NCBI RefSeq assembly: GCF_002160495.1
Contig: NZ_NFKR01000015.1
Location: 1-64,000, forward strand
Direction of reading: 5' to 3'
Length of the DNA: 64,000 bases
DNA from: Erysipelatoclostridium sp. An173
Lineage (GTDB): Bacteria; Bacillota_I; Bacilli_A; Erysipelotrichales; Coprobacillaceae
How positions within the stretch are numbered: position 1 is the first letter of the stretch; the number at the start of each line of letters is the position of its first letter. The notes beneath the pieces are model-generated. The model did no database searches and was not told the DNA's origin. It saw only the letters and a list, made by a program, of their open reading frames with translations. Of the stretch, positions 7,749-17,400 are shown in pieces. Position numbers and translations under genes: made by a program.

Positions 7749-8507
7749 ATGAATAATACAATTAAGGAATTATTTGAACGAAAATCAGTGCGTGCTTTTG
7801 AAAATAAACCAGTTGAAAATGATAAAAAACAGTTAATTATTGATGCTGCAATTCAAGCACCGACAGCTGGAAATATGACATTATATTCAATTATCGATGT
7901 TAGAAATCAGGAAATTAAAGATAAGCTGGCTCAAAGCTGTGATAATCAGCCTTTTATTGCTAAAGCGCCAATAGTATTAATTTTTGTTGCGGATTATCAA
8001 AAATGGTATGACGCTTTTAAATATTACCAAAAAGATAATAAAGTTCGTAAGCCTGATACTGGTGATTTTTTACTAGCATATAGTGATGCTTTGATTGCTG
8101 CACAAAATGCTGTTGTTGCTGGTGAAAGTATGGGAATTGGCAGCTGTTTTATTGGCGATATTATTGAACAGTATGAATTCCATCGTGATTTGTTTAATTT
8201 GCCACGTTATACAGTACCGGTAGCAATGTTAGTTATGGGTTATCCCGCTAAAGGTCAGTTAAAACGGAAAAAGCCGGTTCGTTTTGATTCAAAATATGTA
8301 GTAAGTGTTGATCAATATGAACATTTTAATGATGAAAAAATTGCAGCAATGTTTGATGAAAAAGCTAAAAATAGTAATCGTCAAGGTGGCGGACAAGCTA
8401 TTGTAGATGATATTTATAATCGTAAGTGGACTGATCCATTTATCGAAGAGATGAGCCGCTCGGCTAAATTGTGGATTGAAAGATGGCAGGATAATAAAAA
8501 AGAATAG
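7749..8507 (+). CDS. Nitroreductase-family FMN oxidoreductase
   Basis: 252 aa. N-terminal FMN-binding signature RKSVRAFENKPV and the following APTAGN, central helix A-A-Q-N-A-V-V-A-G-E-S-M-G-I-G-S-C, and G-Y-P near residue 170 followed by KRKKPVRFD, as in NfsA/FRP-type NAD(P)H:FMN nitroreductases. These enzymes reduce nitroaromatics, quinones or flavins; the physiological substrate cannot be told. GGAGG 5 bp upstream of ATG 7749. The C-terminal 60-residue extension ends in a Trp-rich helix (SAKLWIERWQDNKK), which in relatives packs over the active site. Confidence 0.88.
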   Translation: MNNTIKELFERKSVRAFENKPVENDKKQLIIDAAIQAPTAGNMTLYSIIDVRNQEIKDKLAQSCDNQPFIAKAPIVLIFVADYQKWYDAFKYYQKDNKVRKPDTGDFLLAYSDALIAAQNAVVAGESMGIGSCFIGDIIEQYEFHRDLFNLPRYTVPVAMLVMGYPAKGQLKRKKPVRFDSKYVVSVDQYEHFNDEKIAAMFDEKAKNSNRQGGGQAIVDDIYNRKWTDPFIEEMSRSAKLWIERWQDNKKE

Positions 8508-8522
8508 CAGCAATGCTATTCT

Positions 8523-8843
8523 TTATGCATGTTTAACTCGATCACGTTCTTCAGCGGCTTTAGCGTCATTAAAGCGATCAAGAGTACCAACTAAATAACC
8601 AGTAATTCGTCTAATTCGTTCAAAGTTTTGAGGATAGAAAACATAGTCTAAATCAACTTCATCACCATCAATTTTAATCGTTAAAGATTTTAAAGTTTCA
8701 TCAGGAAATTTGTTTTCTAAATAACTGATATATGCTTTAATTTCTTCTTCGTCCATTGCCCCATTTTTTACAGTAACAGCAACATTATTAATTTCTTCCA
8801 TTTCCTTTACCCAATATATCCTGTGATATATTTTTCCTTTCAC
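8523..8843 (-). CDS. Stand-alone glycyl-radical-like domain related to the NrdD C-terminus
   Basis: 106 aa from GTG 8843, or 92 aa from ATG 8801. The last 30 residues (RRITGYLVGTLDRFNDAKAA, then EERDRVKH) align with the radical loop of class III ribonucleotide reductase (E. coli NrdD: RRVCGYLG...NAGK...RRVKH), including the Gly that would carry the radical (residue 82 of the long form). The four zinc-binding cysteines that precede this loop in NrdD are absent (YVFYPQNFERI). The N-terminal part is a small alpha/beta region. Small NrdD-annotated proteins of this kind occur in Firmicutes, but I know no established function; the analogy is to YfiD/GrcA. No ribosome-binding site decides the start: AAAGGA is only 2 bp from ATG 8801. 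Confidence 0.65.
   Translation of the reverse strand: MKGKIYHRIYWVKEMEEINNVAVTVKNGAMDEEEIKAYISYLENKFPDETLKSLTIKIDGDEVDLDYVFYPQNFERIRRITGYLVGTLDRFNDAKAAEERDRVKHA
8814..8831 (-). promoter_or_regulatory. Inverted repeat at the start of the NrdD-like gene
   Basis: ATATATC (8814-8820) and GATATAT (8825-8831) form a perfect 7-bp repeat with a 4-base loop, 12 bp upstream of ATG 8801 and inside the longer GTG-initiated form. It could be an operator or an mRNA hairpin. It does not match the NrdR box as I know it. Confidence 0.35.
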
Positions 8844-8932
8844 TAGATTTTAATTACCACTAAATCATTTCCATATTTTTACCTTAATAATATTATAATT
8901 ATTTATAAAAAAATTACATCTGATATGCACCA

Positions 8933-9019
8933 TTAGCACCAATAATAAATAATCATTAAAACAAGTGTAAACAAAAGAATTAATAAAACTCGATTTACTC
9001 GTTTAAACATATATTTCAT
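8933..9019 (-). CDS. Possible 28-aa membrane peptide
   Basis: ATG 9019, with GTGGTGG upstream, opens a 28-codon frame: a basic start (MKYMFKRVNR) followed by one hydrophobic helix (VLLILLFTLVLMIIYYW). The composition is typical of small membrane peptides but could arise by chance in AT-rich DNA. The rest of the 8844-9111 gap shows nothing assignable. Confidence 0.3.
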   Translation of the reverse strand: MKYMFKRVNRVLLILLFTLVLMIIYYWC

Positions 9020-9111
9020 TAAAACCACCACATAATATTATATGAATTAAACTGGTTCATATTTTATAAATTGAAAATAATTGAAGTTGTTGATATATAA
9101 GGCTCTTTTTA

Positions 9112-9140
9112 TTGCAAAACATTAATCAATTTGATAAAAT
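9112..9140 (+). promoter_or_regulatory. Promoter of the diaminopimelate operon
   Basis: TTGCAA (9112-9117), 17-bp spacer, TAAAAT (9135-9140). Transcription would start about 20 bp before dapF, too short a leader for a lysine riboswitch, and none is seen. Confidence 0.6.
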
Positions 9141-9169
9141 CTTGTAAATACATGAAAAGGAGGGGAATT

Positions 9170-10003
9170 ATGCAGTTACATTTCACTAAAATGGAAGGTA
9201 TTGGTAATGACTATATATATTTTGATGGAATCAGTCAGGAAATTCCCATGGATAAAGAATTTATTACAAAAATAAGTGATCGCCATTTTGGAATTGGCAG
9301 TGATGGGATGATTGTTGTTTTACCATCTGATAAATATGATTTTAAAATGCGAATGTTTAATCGTGATGGCAGTGAAGCAATGATGTGTGGTAATGGAATT
9401 CGTTGTTTCGCAAAATTTATATATGATCATCAATTAAGTAATAAACATGTATTAAATATCGAAACCAAAGCTGGACTTAGAGTTGTTGAGTTGCTATTTG
9501 ATGGTAAAGAATGTATTGGTGCCAAAGTAGATATGGGAAAACCGATAATTAATTGTAAAGATATTCCATGTACTTACCCAAAAGAGCAAATGATCAATGA
9601 ACCTGTTGAAATAGGTAATCATGAGTATCATTTAACAAGTATTTCAATGGGTAATCCACATACTGTTACTTTTGTTGATGATTTAGATTCATTAGATTTA
9701 AATAAAATCGGACCAGAATTTGAACATCATCAATTATTTCCAGAATCAGTTAATACTGAATTTGTCAAAGTAGTTAATGATAAATATGTTAAAATGCGAG
9801 TTTGGGAACGTGGATCTGGAGAAACAATGGCTTGTGGTACCGGTGCTTGTGCAGTAATGTATGCTTGTTATTTAAATAAGCATACTGGTAAAAAAGTTAC
9901 TGTTGAATTATTAGGTGGATGTTTGGAAATTGAGTACAATGGTGATACAATTATCATGTCCGGTCCAGCGACTAATGTTTTTACTGGGACAATTGAAATT
10001 TAA
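9170..10003 (+). CDS. dapF: Diaminopimelate epimerase
   Basis: 277 aa. Converts LL- to meso-diaminopimelate for lysine and peptidoglycan. Two catalytic cysteines are in their conserved settings: MMCGNGIRC and [16 protein letters not shown]-terminal MEGIGNDY is the family start motif. ATG 9170 follows AAAAGGAGGGG by 4 bp; an in-frame earlier start at 9131 overlaps the promoter and has no ribosome-binding site. First gene of an operon with dapH, a deacetylase and an aminotransferase. Confidence 0.96.
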   Translation: MQLHFTKMEGIGNDYIYFDGISQEIPMDKEFITKISDRHFGIGSDGMIVVLPSDKYDFKMRMFNRDGSEAMMCGNGIRCFAKFIYDHQLSNKHVLNIETKAGLRVVELLFDGKECIGAKVDMGKPIINCKDIPCTYPKEQMINEPVEIGNHEYHLTSISMGNPHTVTFVDDLDSLDLNKIGPEFEHHQLFPESVNTEFVKVVNDKYVKMRVWERGSGETMACGTGACAVMYACYLNKHTGKKVTVELLGGCLEIEYNGDTIIMSGPATNVFTGTIEI

Positions 10004-10023
10004 ATGAAGGAGTAAAGAAAAAA

Positions 10024-10728
10024 ATGTTAAATAGTGCAGAAGAAATTATTAAATATATTGGTGATGCTAAAAAGCAAACACCTGTGAAAGTTTATTTAAA
10101 TGGTAAAGATTTACCAGCTACAACTGAATTTAAAATTTTTGGAACACCAGAAAGTAGAGTTTGTATTGGTGATTTAGATGCAATTAAAAAATATATTGAG
10201 GAAAATAAAGCTAATATTACTGATTCTTATTTAGAACAAGATCGTCGTAATAGTGCTATTCCTTTATTAGATATGACTAATATTAATGCCCGAATTGAAC
10301 CAGGATGTTTCATTCGTGAACATGTAACTATTGGTGATAATGCTGTAATTATGATGGGTGCAGTTATTAATATCGGAGCTAAAATTGGGGAAGGAACAAT
10401 GATCGATATGGGTGCTGTTTTAGGTGGTCGTGTTGAAGTTGGAAAACGCTGCCACGTTGGTGCTGGAACAGTTTTAGCTGGTGTTATTGAACCACCTAGT
10501 GCTACACCAGTTATTTTAGAAGATGATGTTTTAATTGGGGCTAATGCTGTTGTTTTAGAAGGAGTTCGTATTGGTAAAGGTGCTGTTGTTGGTGCCGGAT
10601 CAATTGTTACTGAAGATGTTCCAGCTGGAGCAGTAGTTGTTGGTAATCCAGCTCGAATTGTTAAAGAACAAAAAGATGAAAAAACAGAAAGCAAAACTCA
10701 ATTAATGGATGATTTAAGAAAAATTTAG
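10024..10728 (+). CDS. dapH: Tetrahydrodipicolinate N-acetyltransferase
   Basis: 234 aa. Left-handed beta-helix acyltransferase with hexapeptide repeats from about residue 95 ([20 protein letters not shown], then [17 protein letters not shown]) and the DapH-type N-terminal domain ([21 protein letters not shown]). It acetylates tetrahydrodipicolinate with acetyl-CoA, defining the acetyl branch of lysine synthesis. The ribosome-binding site AAGGAG ends 11 bp upstream. Length matches Bacillus DapH. Confidence 0.95.
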   Translation: MLNSAEEIIKYIGDAKKQTPVKVYLNGKDLPATTEFKIFGTPESRVCIGDLDAIKKYIEENKANITDSYLEQDRRNSAIPLLDMTNINARIEPGCFIREHVTIGDNAVIMMGAVINIGAKIGEGTMIDMGAVLGGRVEVGKRCHVGAGTVLAGVIEPPSATPVILEDDVLIGANAVVLEGVRIGKGAVVGAGSIVTEDVPAGAVVVGNPARIVKEQKDEKTESKTQLMDDLRKI

Positions 10729-10737
10729 GTGATAACA

Positions 10738-11868
10738 GTGGATCTTTTAAAACAGATTACTAAATGGCGCCGTGATTTACATCAAATTCCTGAATTAGGT
10801 TTAGAGGAGTTTAAGACGTCACAATATGTAAAAAAAGAATTAGAAGAAATGGGTTACCAGCCAATTTCAGTGTTAGAAACAGGAATTCTAGTTTATCTTG
10901 ATTGCCATCAAGATAAAACAATTGCTTTTCGTAGCGATATGGATGCTTTAAAAATTACAGAACAGACTAATTGTGAGTTTGCATCTAAGCATCAAGGATA
11001 TATGCATGCTTGTGGTCATGATGGTCATATGGCAGCATTATTAGGGTTTGCTAAAAAATTATCGCAAGTACCGGCTGATTTTGCTTATAATATCTTATTG
11101 ATCTTTCAACCAGCAGAAGAATCACCAGGTGGGGCTAATTTAATCTGCCAGGCTGGAATATTGAAACAGTATAATGTCAAAGCTATCTTTGGTTTACATT
11201 TAATGCCAACTATTGAAGCTGGTAAAATTGCTTGTCGTCCTGGTCCTTTAATGGCTCAAAACGGTGAGCTTGATGTAACCGTTACTGGAAAAAGCGCTCA
11301 TGCTGGATTATATCACTTAGGTGTTGATTCGATTTTGATTGCTAGTCAATTGATTTGTCAGTATCAAAATATTTTAACTCGAGTAATAGCTCCAGTTGAA
11401 AGCTGTGTTATTAATATCGGTGAAATAAAGGGTGGTACTGTTAGAAATATTGTTGCTGATCAAGCGGTATTTAAAGGTACAGTTAGAACATATAGTGAAA
11501 CAGTCTTTAAAAAAATTACAGATACAATGCAGGCAATCAACCATGGGATGGAAGAAGCTTATGGCTGCAAAATTGATTTTAGTTGTCCGCCAATGTATCC
11601 ACCAGTTTTAAATGATTATGATTTATATGCTCAGTTTGTTAAATTGACTGGTGATAATTATGAAGAGTTAAAAGAACCATTAATGTTAGCTGAAGATTTT
11701 GCTTTTTATCAACGGGAGATACCAGGTATATTTTTCTATGTTGGAACTAAAACAGAACGCTATAATAGTGGTTTGCATACAGAAACTTTTAATTTTGATG
11801 AAGAAGTTCTTTTACAGGCAGTTGAGTTATATTATCAAATTGTCTGCAAGATAAAATTGGGGGAATAA
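10738..11868 (+). CDS. N-acetyldiaminopimelate deacetylase (M20 amidohydrolase)
   Basis: 376 aa from GTG 10738, preferred to GTG 10729 because AGGTGA (10727-10732, partly in the dapH stop) is then 5 bp away. M20 family: metal-binding HACGHDGH, catalytic Glu in PAEESPGGA, and late His in GLHTETFNF. Typical HIPE-starting N-terminus (RRDLHQIPELGLEE). Removal of acetate from N-acetyl-LL-diaminopimelate is inferred from its place between dapH and the aminotransferase; related M20 enzymes hydrolyse hippurate or IAA-amino acids. Confidence 0.88.
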   Translation: MDLLKQITKWRRDLHQIPELGLEEFKTSQYVKKELEEMGYQPISVLETGILVYLDCHQDKTIAFRSDMDALKITEQTNCEFASKHQGYMHACGHDGHMAALLGFAKKLSQVPADFAYNILLIFQPAEESPGGANLICQAGILKQYNVKAIFGLHLMPTIEAGKIACRPGPLMAQNGELDVTVTGKSAHAGLYHLGVDSILIASQLICQYQNILTRVIAPVESCVINIGEIKGGTVRNIVADQAVFKGTVRTYSETVFKKITDTMQAINHGMEEAYGCKIDFSCPPMYPPVLNDYDLYAQFVKLTGDNYEELKEPLMLAEDFAFYQREIPGIFFYVGTKTERYNSGLHTETFNFDEEVLLQAVELYYQIVCKIKLGE

Positions 11869-11870
11869 AA

Positions 11871-13058
11871 ATGAATTATTATGATAGAGCAAATAATGCT
11901 TTTATGAATGCTTATGGTCGTTATGATGTTACTTTCGATCATGGTCAAGGGGTATATTTATATGACACTAATGGAAAAGAATATTTAGATTTTTATTCTG
12001 GAATTGGTGTTAATTCATTAGGACATAATCATCCTGTCTATTGTGAAGCTTTAACAAAACAAGTACATCGTTTAATGCATATTTCTAATTATTTTAATAG
12101 TGTTGAAACAATTGAAGCTGCTGAAGCTGTTGTTAAAGCAACAAAATTAAATCAGGTATTCTTTACAAATAGTGGGACTGAAGCAACTGAAGGAGCTTTA
12201 AAATTAGCGAGAAAGTATTACTATGAAAAACATGGTAAAGCGGATAGTGAAATTATTAGTTTAAAACATTCATTCCATGGTCGTTCTACTGGTTCAGTGA
12301 CATTAACAGGTAATCCAAATTATCAAACTGCATTTGGACCATTGATTGCTGGGGTTAAATATGGTGAAATTAATGATTTAGAATCAGTAAAAAAATTAAT
12401 TACGCCAAGAACTGCTGCTATCATTGTTGAACCGGTTCAAGGTGAAGGTGGTGTTTATGTTTGTACTAAAGAATTCTTAACTGGAATCAGAGAATTATGT
12501 GATGAACATGACATTGTTATGATCTTAGATGAAGTTCAATGTGGTATGGGTAGAACGGGAACGATCATGACTTATTTCCAATATGATTTATTACCAGATA
12601 TTGTTTGTTTAGCTAAAGGAATTGGAGCAGGTTTTCCAATGGGAGCTTTTGTAGCTAACAAAAAAGTTGGTTCTGCAATGAAACCAGGTGATCATGGTTC
12701 TACATATGGTGGTAATCCAATGGCTGGACAAGCATGTCGTACTGTTTTTAAAATTATTGAAGAAGAAAAATTATTAGATCATGTTCAAGAAATTAGTAAA
12801 TATCTACATGAACAATTAGACAAATTAGTTGCTAAGTATGATTTTATTAAAGAAAAACGTGGTTTAGGTTTAATGATCGGTTTAGAATTTGATCATCCAG
12901 TAAAACCTTATATTCAAAAAATGCTTGATAAAGGGTTGATCATGGTTACTGCAGGAACTAATGTAATTAGAATGCTGCCACCATTTATTATCAATAAAGA
13001 TGATGTTGATAAAATGATCAATATTTTAACTGAAACAATTGATGAAATTAACGCTTAA
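11871..13058 (+). CDS. Class III aminotransferase, likely N-acetyldiaminopimelate aminotransferase
   Basis: 395 aa, ArgD-like. PLP-enzyme features: NSGTEATEGALKLARKY, HGRSTG, ILDEVQCGMGRTG (PLP-ring Asp), and the Schiff-base lysine in CLAKGIGAGFP. The class usually makes acetylornithine, but with dapF-dapH-deacetylase in one operon the substrate is more likely N-acetyl-2-amino-6-oxopimelate. E. coli ArgD also does the corresponding succinyl reaction. Bacillus uses an unrelated class I enzyme (PatA) for this step. GGGGAATAAAA precedes ATG 11871, two bases after the upstream stop. Confidence 0.88.
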   Translation: MNYYDRANNAFMNAYGRYDVTFDHGQGVYLYDTNGKEYLDFYSGIGVNSLGHNHPVYCEALTKQVHRLMHISNYFNSVETIEAAEAVVKATKLNQVFFTNSGTEATEGALKLARKYYYEKHGKADSEIISLKHSFHGRSTGSVTLTGNPNYQTAFGPLIAGVKYGEINDLESVKKLITPRTAAIIVEPVQGEGGVYVCTKEFLTGIRELCDEHDIVMILDEVQCGMGRTGTIMTYFQYDLLPDIVCLAKGIGAGFPMGAFVANKKVGSAMKPGDHGSTYGGNPMAGQACRTVFKIIEEEKLLDHVQEISKYLHEQLDKLVAKYDFIKEKRGLGLMIGLEFDHPVKPYIQKMLDKGLIMVTAGTNVIRMLPPFIINKDDVDKMINILTETIDEINA

Positions 13059-13061
13059 TGG

Positions 13062-13085
13062 GCATCCTGAAAAGGATGCTTTTTT
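13062..13085 (+). terminator. Terminator of the diaminopimelate operon
   Basis: GCATCC (13062-13067), loop TGAAAA, GGATGC (13074-13079), then TTTTTTT. Confidence 0.9.
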
Positions 13086-13143
13086 GTTTGTTCAATACTT
13101 TAAAAGTCATATAAAAAAACTGAATATTGATGCCTTTAGTTAT

Positions 13144-13227
13144 AAAGTGGTTATTTTTAATTGATTTAATGGGCATAATAAAAAAAACGCCCAGGCAATT
13201 AAATTATCCACTTTATTTTTTATTATA
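13144..13227 (+). promoter_or_regulatory. Large stem-loop in the leader of the SARP-like regulator
   Basis: Bases 13144-13163 pair imperfectly with 13196-13214 (about 18 of 20 positions), with an inner stem TGGGC/GCCCA (13170-13174 with 13189-13193). The 3' side runs into TTTATTTTTTATTATA. It has the form of an intrinsic terminator lying 16 bp before the regulator's ribosome-binding site (GGAGGG, 13243), so it may attenuate the regulator-adhesin transcript. Confidence 0.5.
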
Positions 13228-13254
13228 TAATTAATTATAACTGGAGGGAACATC

Positions 13255-14436
13255 ATGGTTAGTAAGGATATTTTGCAGGTGAAAACTTTGGGAAAATTAT
13301 CAATTACTGATGGACGTGTGGCTTTTCCACAAGAAAAAAGACGGAGCATTCAGGTGGAACTGTTAATCATTTACCTGATATTAAACCGTAATTATACAAT
13401 AAATAATCAGCAGTTAATTGATTTTTTATGGCCTGAGGGTAATTCTGATAAACCGGAGGGGGCTTTACGAAACCTGGTCTATCGAGCTAGAAAAGAATTT
13501 AAAAAACTGTTTAATGGTATGGATGTAATTAAGTCTAAAGGACATAGTTATTTTTGGAATCAAGATGTTTGTTGTATCGTAGATTATGAAGATGTTATCT
13601 TAATTTCTAATCAGATTATTAAAGAGAGTGATGTGTTTCATAAATATAATTTATGCATAGAGATGCTTAATCGTTATCAAGGAGAATTTTTACCAGATTT
13701 TAATTATAATGACTGGATCATTCAAAGTAATAATTCATTAGAAAGAAATTGTTTAGAAAGTTTGTTAGCGACTTTAAAGCAGCTGACAGAAAATAATATC
13801 TACGAAGAAATAATCAGGATTTGTGATCATCCTAATTGTCAAAAAATAATGGATACAAGAATATACGAATATAAGTTATATGCTTATTACAAAACTAAAA
13901 AGATTGATCAGGCAATTCAGTTTTATCGACAAACCGTTGACTATTACTATAGTAAGTTTGGTGTTGAAGTATCTACTAAATTTAAAGAAATATATAAGAT
14001 GATCATTGATTCATCTTCAGTTTCTCAAGTAAATGTCGATCAGTTAGAGAAAACTTTAGTTGTTGATAATAGTAGTGAACAAACATTTTATTGCGATTTT
14101 GATATTTTTAAAAATATTTATCAAATAAATGTTCGTTTTGCAAGAAGAACAATGAAAGCTAGAGTACTAGCGTTGTTAACGATTGTTGATCAAAGTAATA
14201 GCTTAAGTGAAAAAGAATTAATTCAAGAAGCTGATATTTTAAAAAAAGTAATTGCCAATAATTTACGTAAAAATGATGTCTTTTCTAAATTTAATATGAC
14301 CCAGTATTCGCTTATTTTAGCAGTTCCTAATGTTGAAGGAGCCCAGGTGGCAATTGATCGAATTATTAATCGCTTTAATGAAAAGAAAAAACATCATGAG
14401 ATTTTTTTAAATTGTGAATTGAAAAAAATAAGGTAG
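13255..14436 (+). CDS. SARP/BTAD-like transcriptional regulator with degenerate GGDEF-like C-terminus
   Basis: 393 aa. Residues about 5-100 are an OmpR-type winged helix in SARP arrangement (LGKLSITDGRV, then LLIIYLILNRNYTI, LWPEG, ALRNLVYRARKEFK). Residues about 115-260 are TPR-like BTAD helices. The last 110 residues (CDFDIFKNIYQI, LLTIVD, LRKNDVFSKFNMTQYSLIL) resemble a GGDEF/cyclase fold without the GGDEF motif, so it probably senses rather than makes a nucleotide. GGAGGG 6 bp before ATG 13255. The stop is 10 bp before the giant adhesin gene, so the two are cotranscribed and it likely controls that gene. A frameshifted paralogue lies at 29.0-30.2 kb. Confidence 0.85.
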   Translation: MVSKDILQVKTLGKLSITDGRVAFPQEKRRSIQVELLIIYLILNRNYTINNQQLIDFLWPEGNSDKPEGALRNLVYRARKEFKKLFNGMDVIKSKGHSYFWNQDVCCIVDYEDVILISNQIIKESDVFHKYNLCIEMLNRYQGEFLPDFNYNDWIIQSNNSLERNCLESLLATLKQLTENNIYEEIIRICDHPNCQKIMDTRIYEYKLYAYYKTKKIDQAIQFYRQTVDYYYSKFGVEVSTKFKEIYKMIIDSSSVSQVNVDQLEKTLVVDNSSEQTFYCDFDIFKNIYQINVRFARRTMKARVLALLTIVDQSNSLSEKELIQEADILKKVIANNLRKNDVFSKFNMTQYSLILAVPNVEGAQVAIDRIINRFNEKKKHHEIFLNCELKKIR

Positions 14437-14446
14437 GGAGGAGTTT

Positions 14447-17400
14447 ATGATGGATAAATTTAAAAGATTGTTTAATAAAGCTAAATGGCTAAAAAAAGCA
14501 GGCATTTTAACTTTAGTATTGACAATGCTACTTACATTGTTCAACAATGGTGTCTTAATTAAAGCAGATGATAATGTAAATGCCAATATTAATTTTACAT
14601 CACAGATTGTTGAACAAATAAATGGTTCCTATGTTTCAATCAGTGATGTTCAATCTGGAAAATCATTTTTTTTAGCGATTGGTTATACAATTTCAGCTAG
14701 TGGAGAAACTTCAAGATACACTAATTGTACGTTATCGATAACGTTACCATCCTATGTATCTTTTAGTGGTCAAACAAGCGATATTCAAGGAACTGCTTTC
14801 GATGAAATAAATTATAATATTAATTTTGAAGGAACGCCTTATGAAGAGCGAACCTTAACGATTACAGCTGATGAACTAGTTCCTGGACAGACTGGAACAT
14901 TATATCTGCAAATGAGTTTTGATAATTTAAAAACTCCTGATGGTAGTGTAGCTAATTTTACCGGAATGACATTAACAGGTTCAGTTGTAGCTGGCGATTC
15001 TAGTCCTAATTTTAATGAAATATTAGTACCTGAAGCAACAGTTATCGCTACTGCTAGTCAGGATTGGACTGTAAGTAAAGATGTCGCTAAACAAAACAAT
15101 AATGATTATTCGATTGAAACAATCGATGGTAAAAAATACTATAGTGTTGATTATCGGATAACTGCAGCACCAGGAAAGAATATTAGCGATATTGGTAATA
15201 ATTATGGCCGTTTAAATTGTACTTTCGTCGATGAACAAGGAAATAAAGCTGACGGTTTTATGCTGGTAGATACACTACCAGTGGCTCCAGTAGCTAATGG
15301 GGGAGCTTATAATATTGAAGTATATGCCGGTACAACAAAATCGTCTGAAAATATGCTTCAAGAAGGTAAAGATTATGAATTAGTATTAAATGATGATGGT
15401 TCTGTTAAAGCCATTAGGATCAAATATGTAAGTACGTATAGTGATATTAAAAATGACTATACAACTGCTTATGTCCCTGATGATGCTCATGTTTTAACAA
15501 CTTATACAATTAATGCTAATTATGATTATAATGCTTATCGAGTATTACCAGTTGACGAAGATAAAATACCTTATCTATTGGATAATAAAGCAGAAATTAA
15601 ATATTTACCAGTAGGTGAAAGTACTTATAAAACAACTAATGATAATGCTTCAGTTAATGTTGGCTGGGTTGATGAAAATGCCCCAGTTACAAATTTAACG
15701 ATTACTAAGTATTTGACAGTTAAAGGTGGTACTAGTCTTGGTTTAGATGAAAAATTTGTTTTTGACCAGGATAAACAGGATCTATATTATCGTTATAGTG
15801 ATTCTAAAATTGAATTTGGTTTATATAGCGATCAAGAATGTACTATTCCGGCTGTTGATTTTAATGGAAATACTGTTGGTAATAGTGTTGCTTTAAATAA
15901 AGATGGTCAGGTTATTTTTGAAAATATGACCGAAGGAATTTATTATTTAAAAGAAACTACTGGTGATTTACCAATTACTAGTAAAGAAGTATCTAAAATA
16001 GAAATAAAAAATGAAAATAATCAGGCTGTTGTTTATTTTGAAGGTGAAAAAGTAAATGATGGTAAAATTGAAGTCAATAATGAAAATAGTGATAACGGCT
16101 ATGGTTATGTAGCTTTCAATAAAGTTGGAACAAGTGCTACAAGTAGTACTTCAGGACCATTAGAAGGGGTAAAATTTAAATTAACTAATAAAAATGATAC
16201 AAATAAAGTTTATGAAACTTATTCTAATGAAGATGGGTTAGTATTATTTGAAGGAATTCCAGCTGGTGAATATTTAGTAGAAGAAGATTTTACAAGTGGT
16301 GAATATGATCAGCCAGCAACAACAAAGTGGGATGTTAGTGTTAAAGCAAATCAGGTTAATTATCCTGATGGAATGACTAAAGATGATCAAGGAATACCAT
16401 ATGTTGTAAATAGTTCTTCTAAAGGAAAGTTAATTATTTACAAAGTTGATCAAAATGATAATTCTAAAAAATTATCAGGTGCTATCTTTAATGTTTATGG
16501 ACCATTTGCAAGTGAAAAAGAAGCTAATGAAGCCATAAGTAATAATAGTCTAGGTCAAAGTTTTTCATTAGAGGGTAATAGTGAATCTAATGCTTTAGAA
16601 AAAGGTTATTATGTTTATAAAGAAGTCAGTGCTCCTGAAGGTTATAAACTAGATAATAATTTTTATACAGTTCAAGTTAAAACCCAGACTTTGAATAAAG
16701 TAACAATGGAAAATGAACAATTAGGAAAACTAAGACTTCTAAAAAAAGGTGCACTAGTAAATGAAAACGTAAATCTAGAAATTAATTTAGCTGGGGCAAA
16801 ATTTCATATTTATACTAATAAAAACGCAACTGATGATTCTCTTGTAAAAGATGAAAATGGTAATTCAGTTGTTATTGAATCAATCGAAACAATTAATAGT
16901 GAATATAATTCAAATGAAATCAGTTTACCAGCTGGAACATATTATTTAAAAGAATTTGCGGTTCCTGATGGTTATCAGTTAAAACAAGAAGTGATTGAAG
17001 TTGAAGTATTAGCTGGTAAAACAACAACTCAAAAAATTATCAATCAAACTGACCGCTTTGGATATCTACAAGTACAAAAAGTAGATTCTAAAACTAATCA
17101 GCCTATTAGTGGGGTTTCTTTTGATTTATACAATAGTAATAATGAATTAATTGAAACAATTACAACTAATGCTTTAGGTGTTGGTCAAAGTAGTTTTCTA
17201 GTAGCAGGAAGCTATTATTTAGTTGAAAAAGATGGTTCTAGTTTAAAGGATTATGTCGTTAAAACTGAACACATTGATTTTACTTTACAAAATAATCAGA
17301 TAACTGATCTCATAGTTGCCAATGATCACTATGTTAATTATCAATTACAAAAAGTTTCATCATTAAATGAACAAACAAAATTAAATGGGGCTATATTTAC

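Noticed and set aside
9000-9170. Lysine riboswitch before dapF
   Set aside because: The predicted transcript start leaves only about 20 bases of leader, and no riboswitch core is visible.
10227-10694. 155-codon minus-strand frame inside dapH
   Set aside because: Low-complexity Thr/Pro/Ala product produced by the hexapeptide-repeat codons read in reverse.
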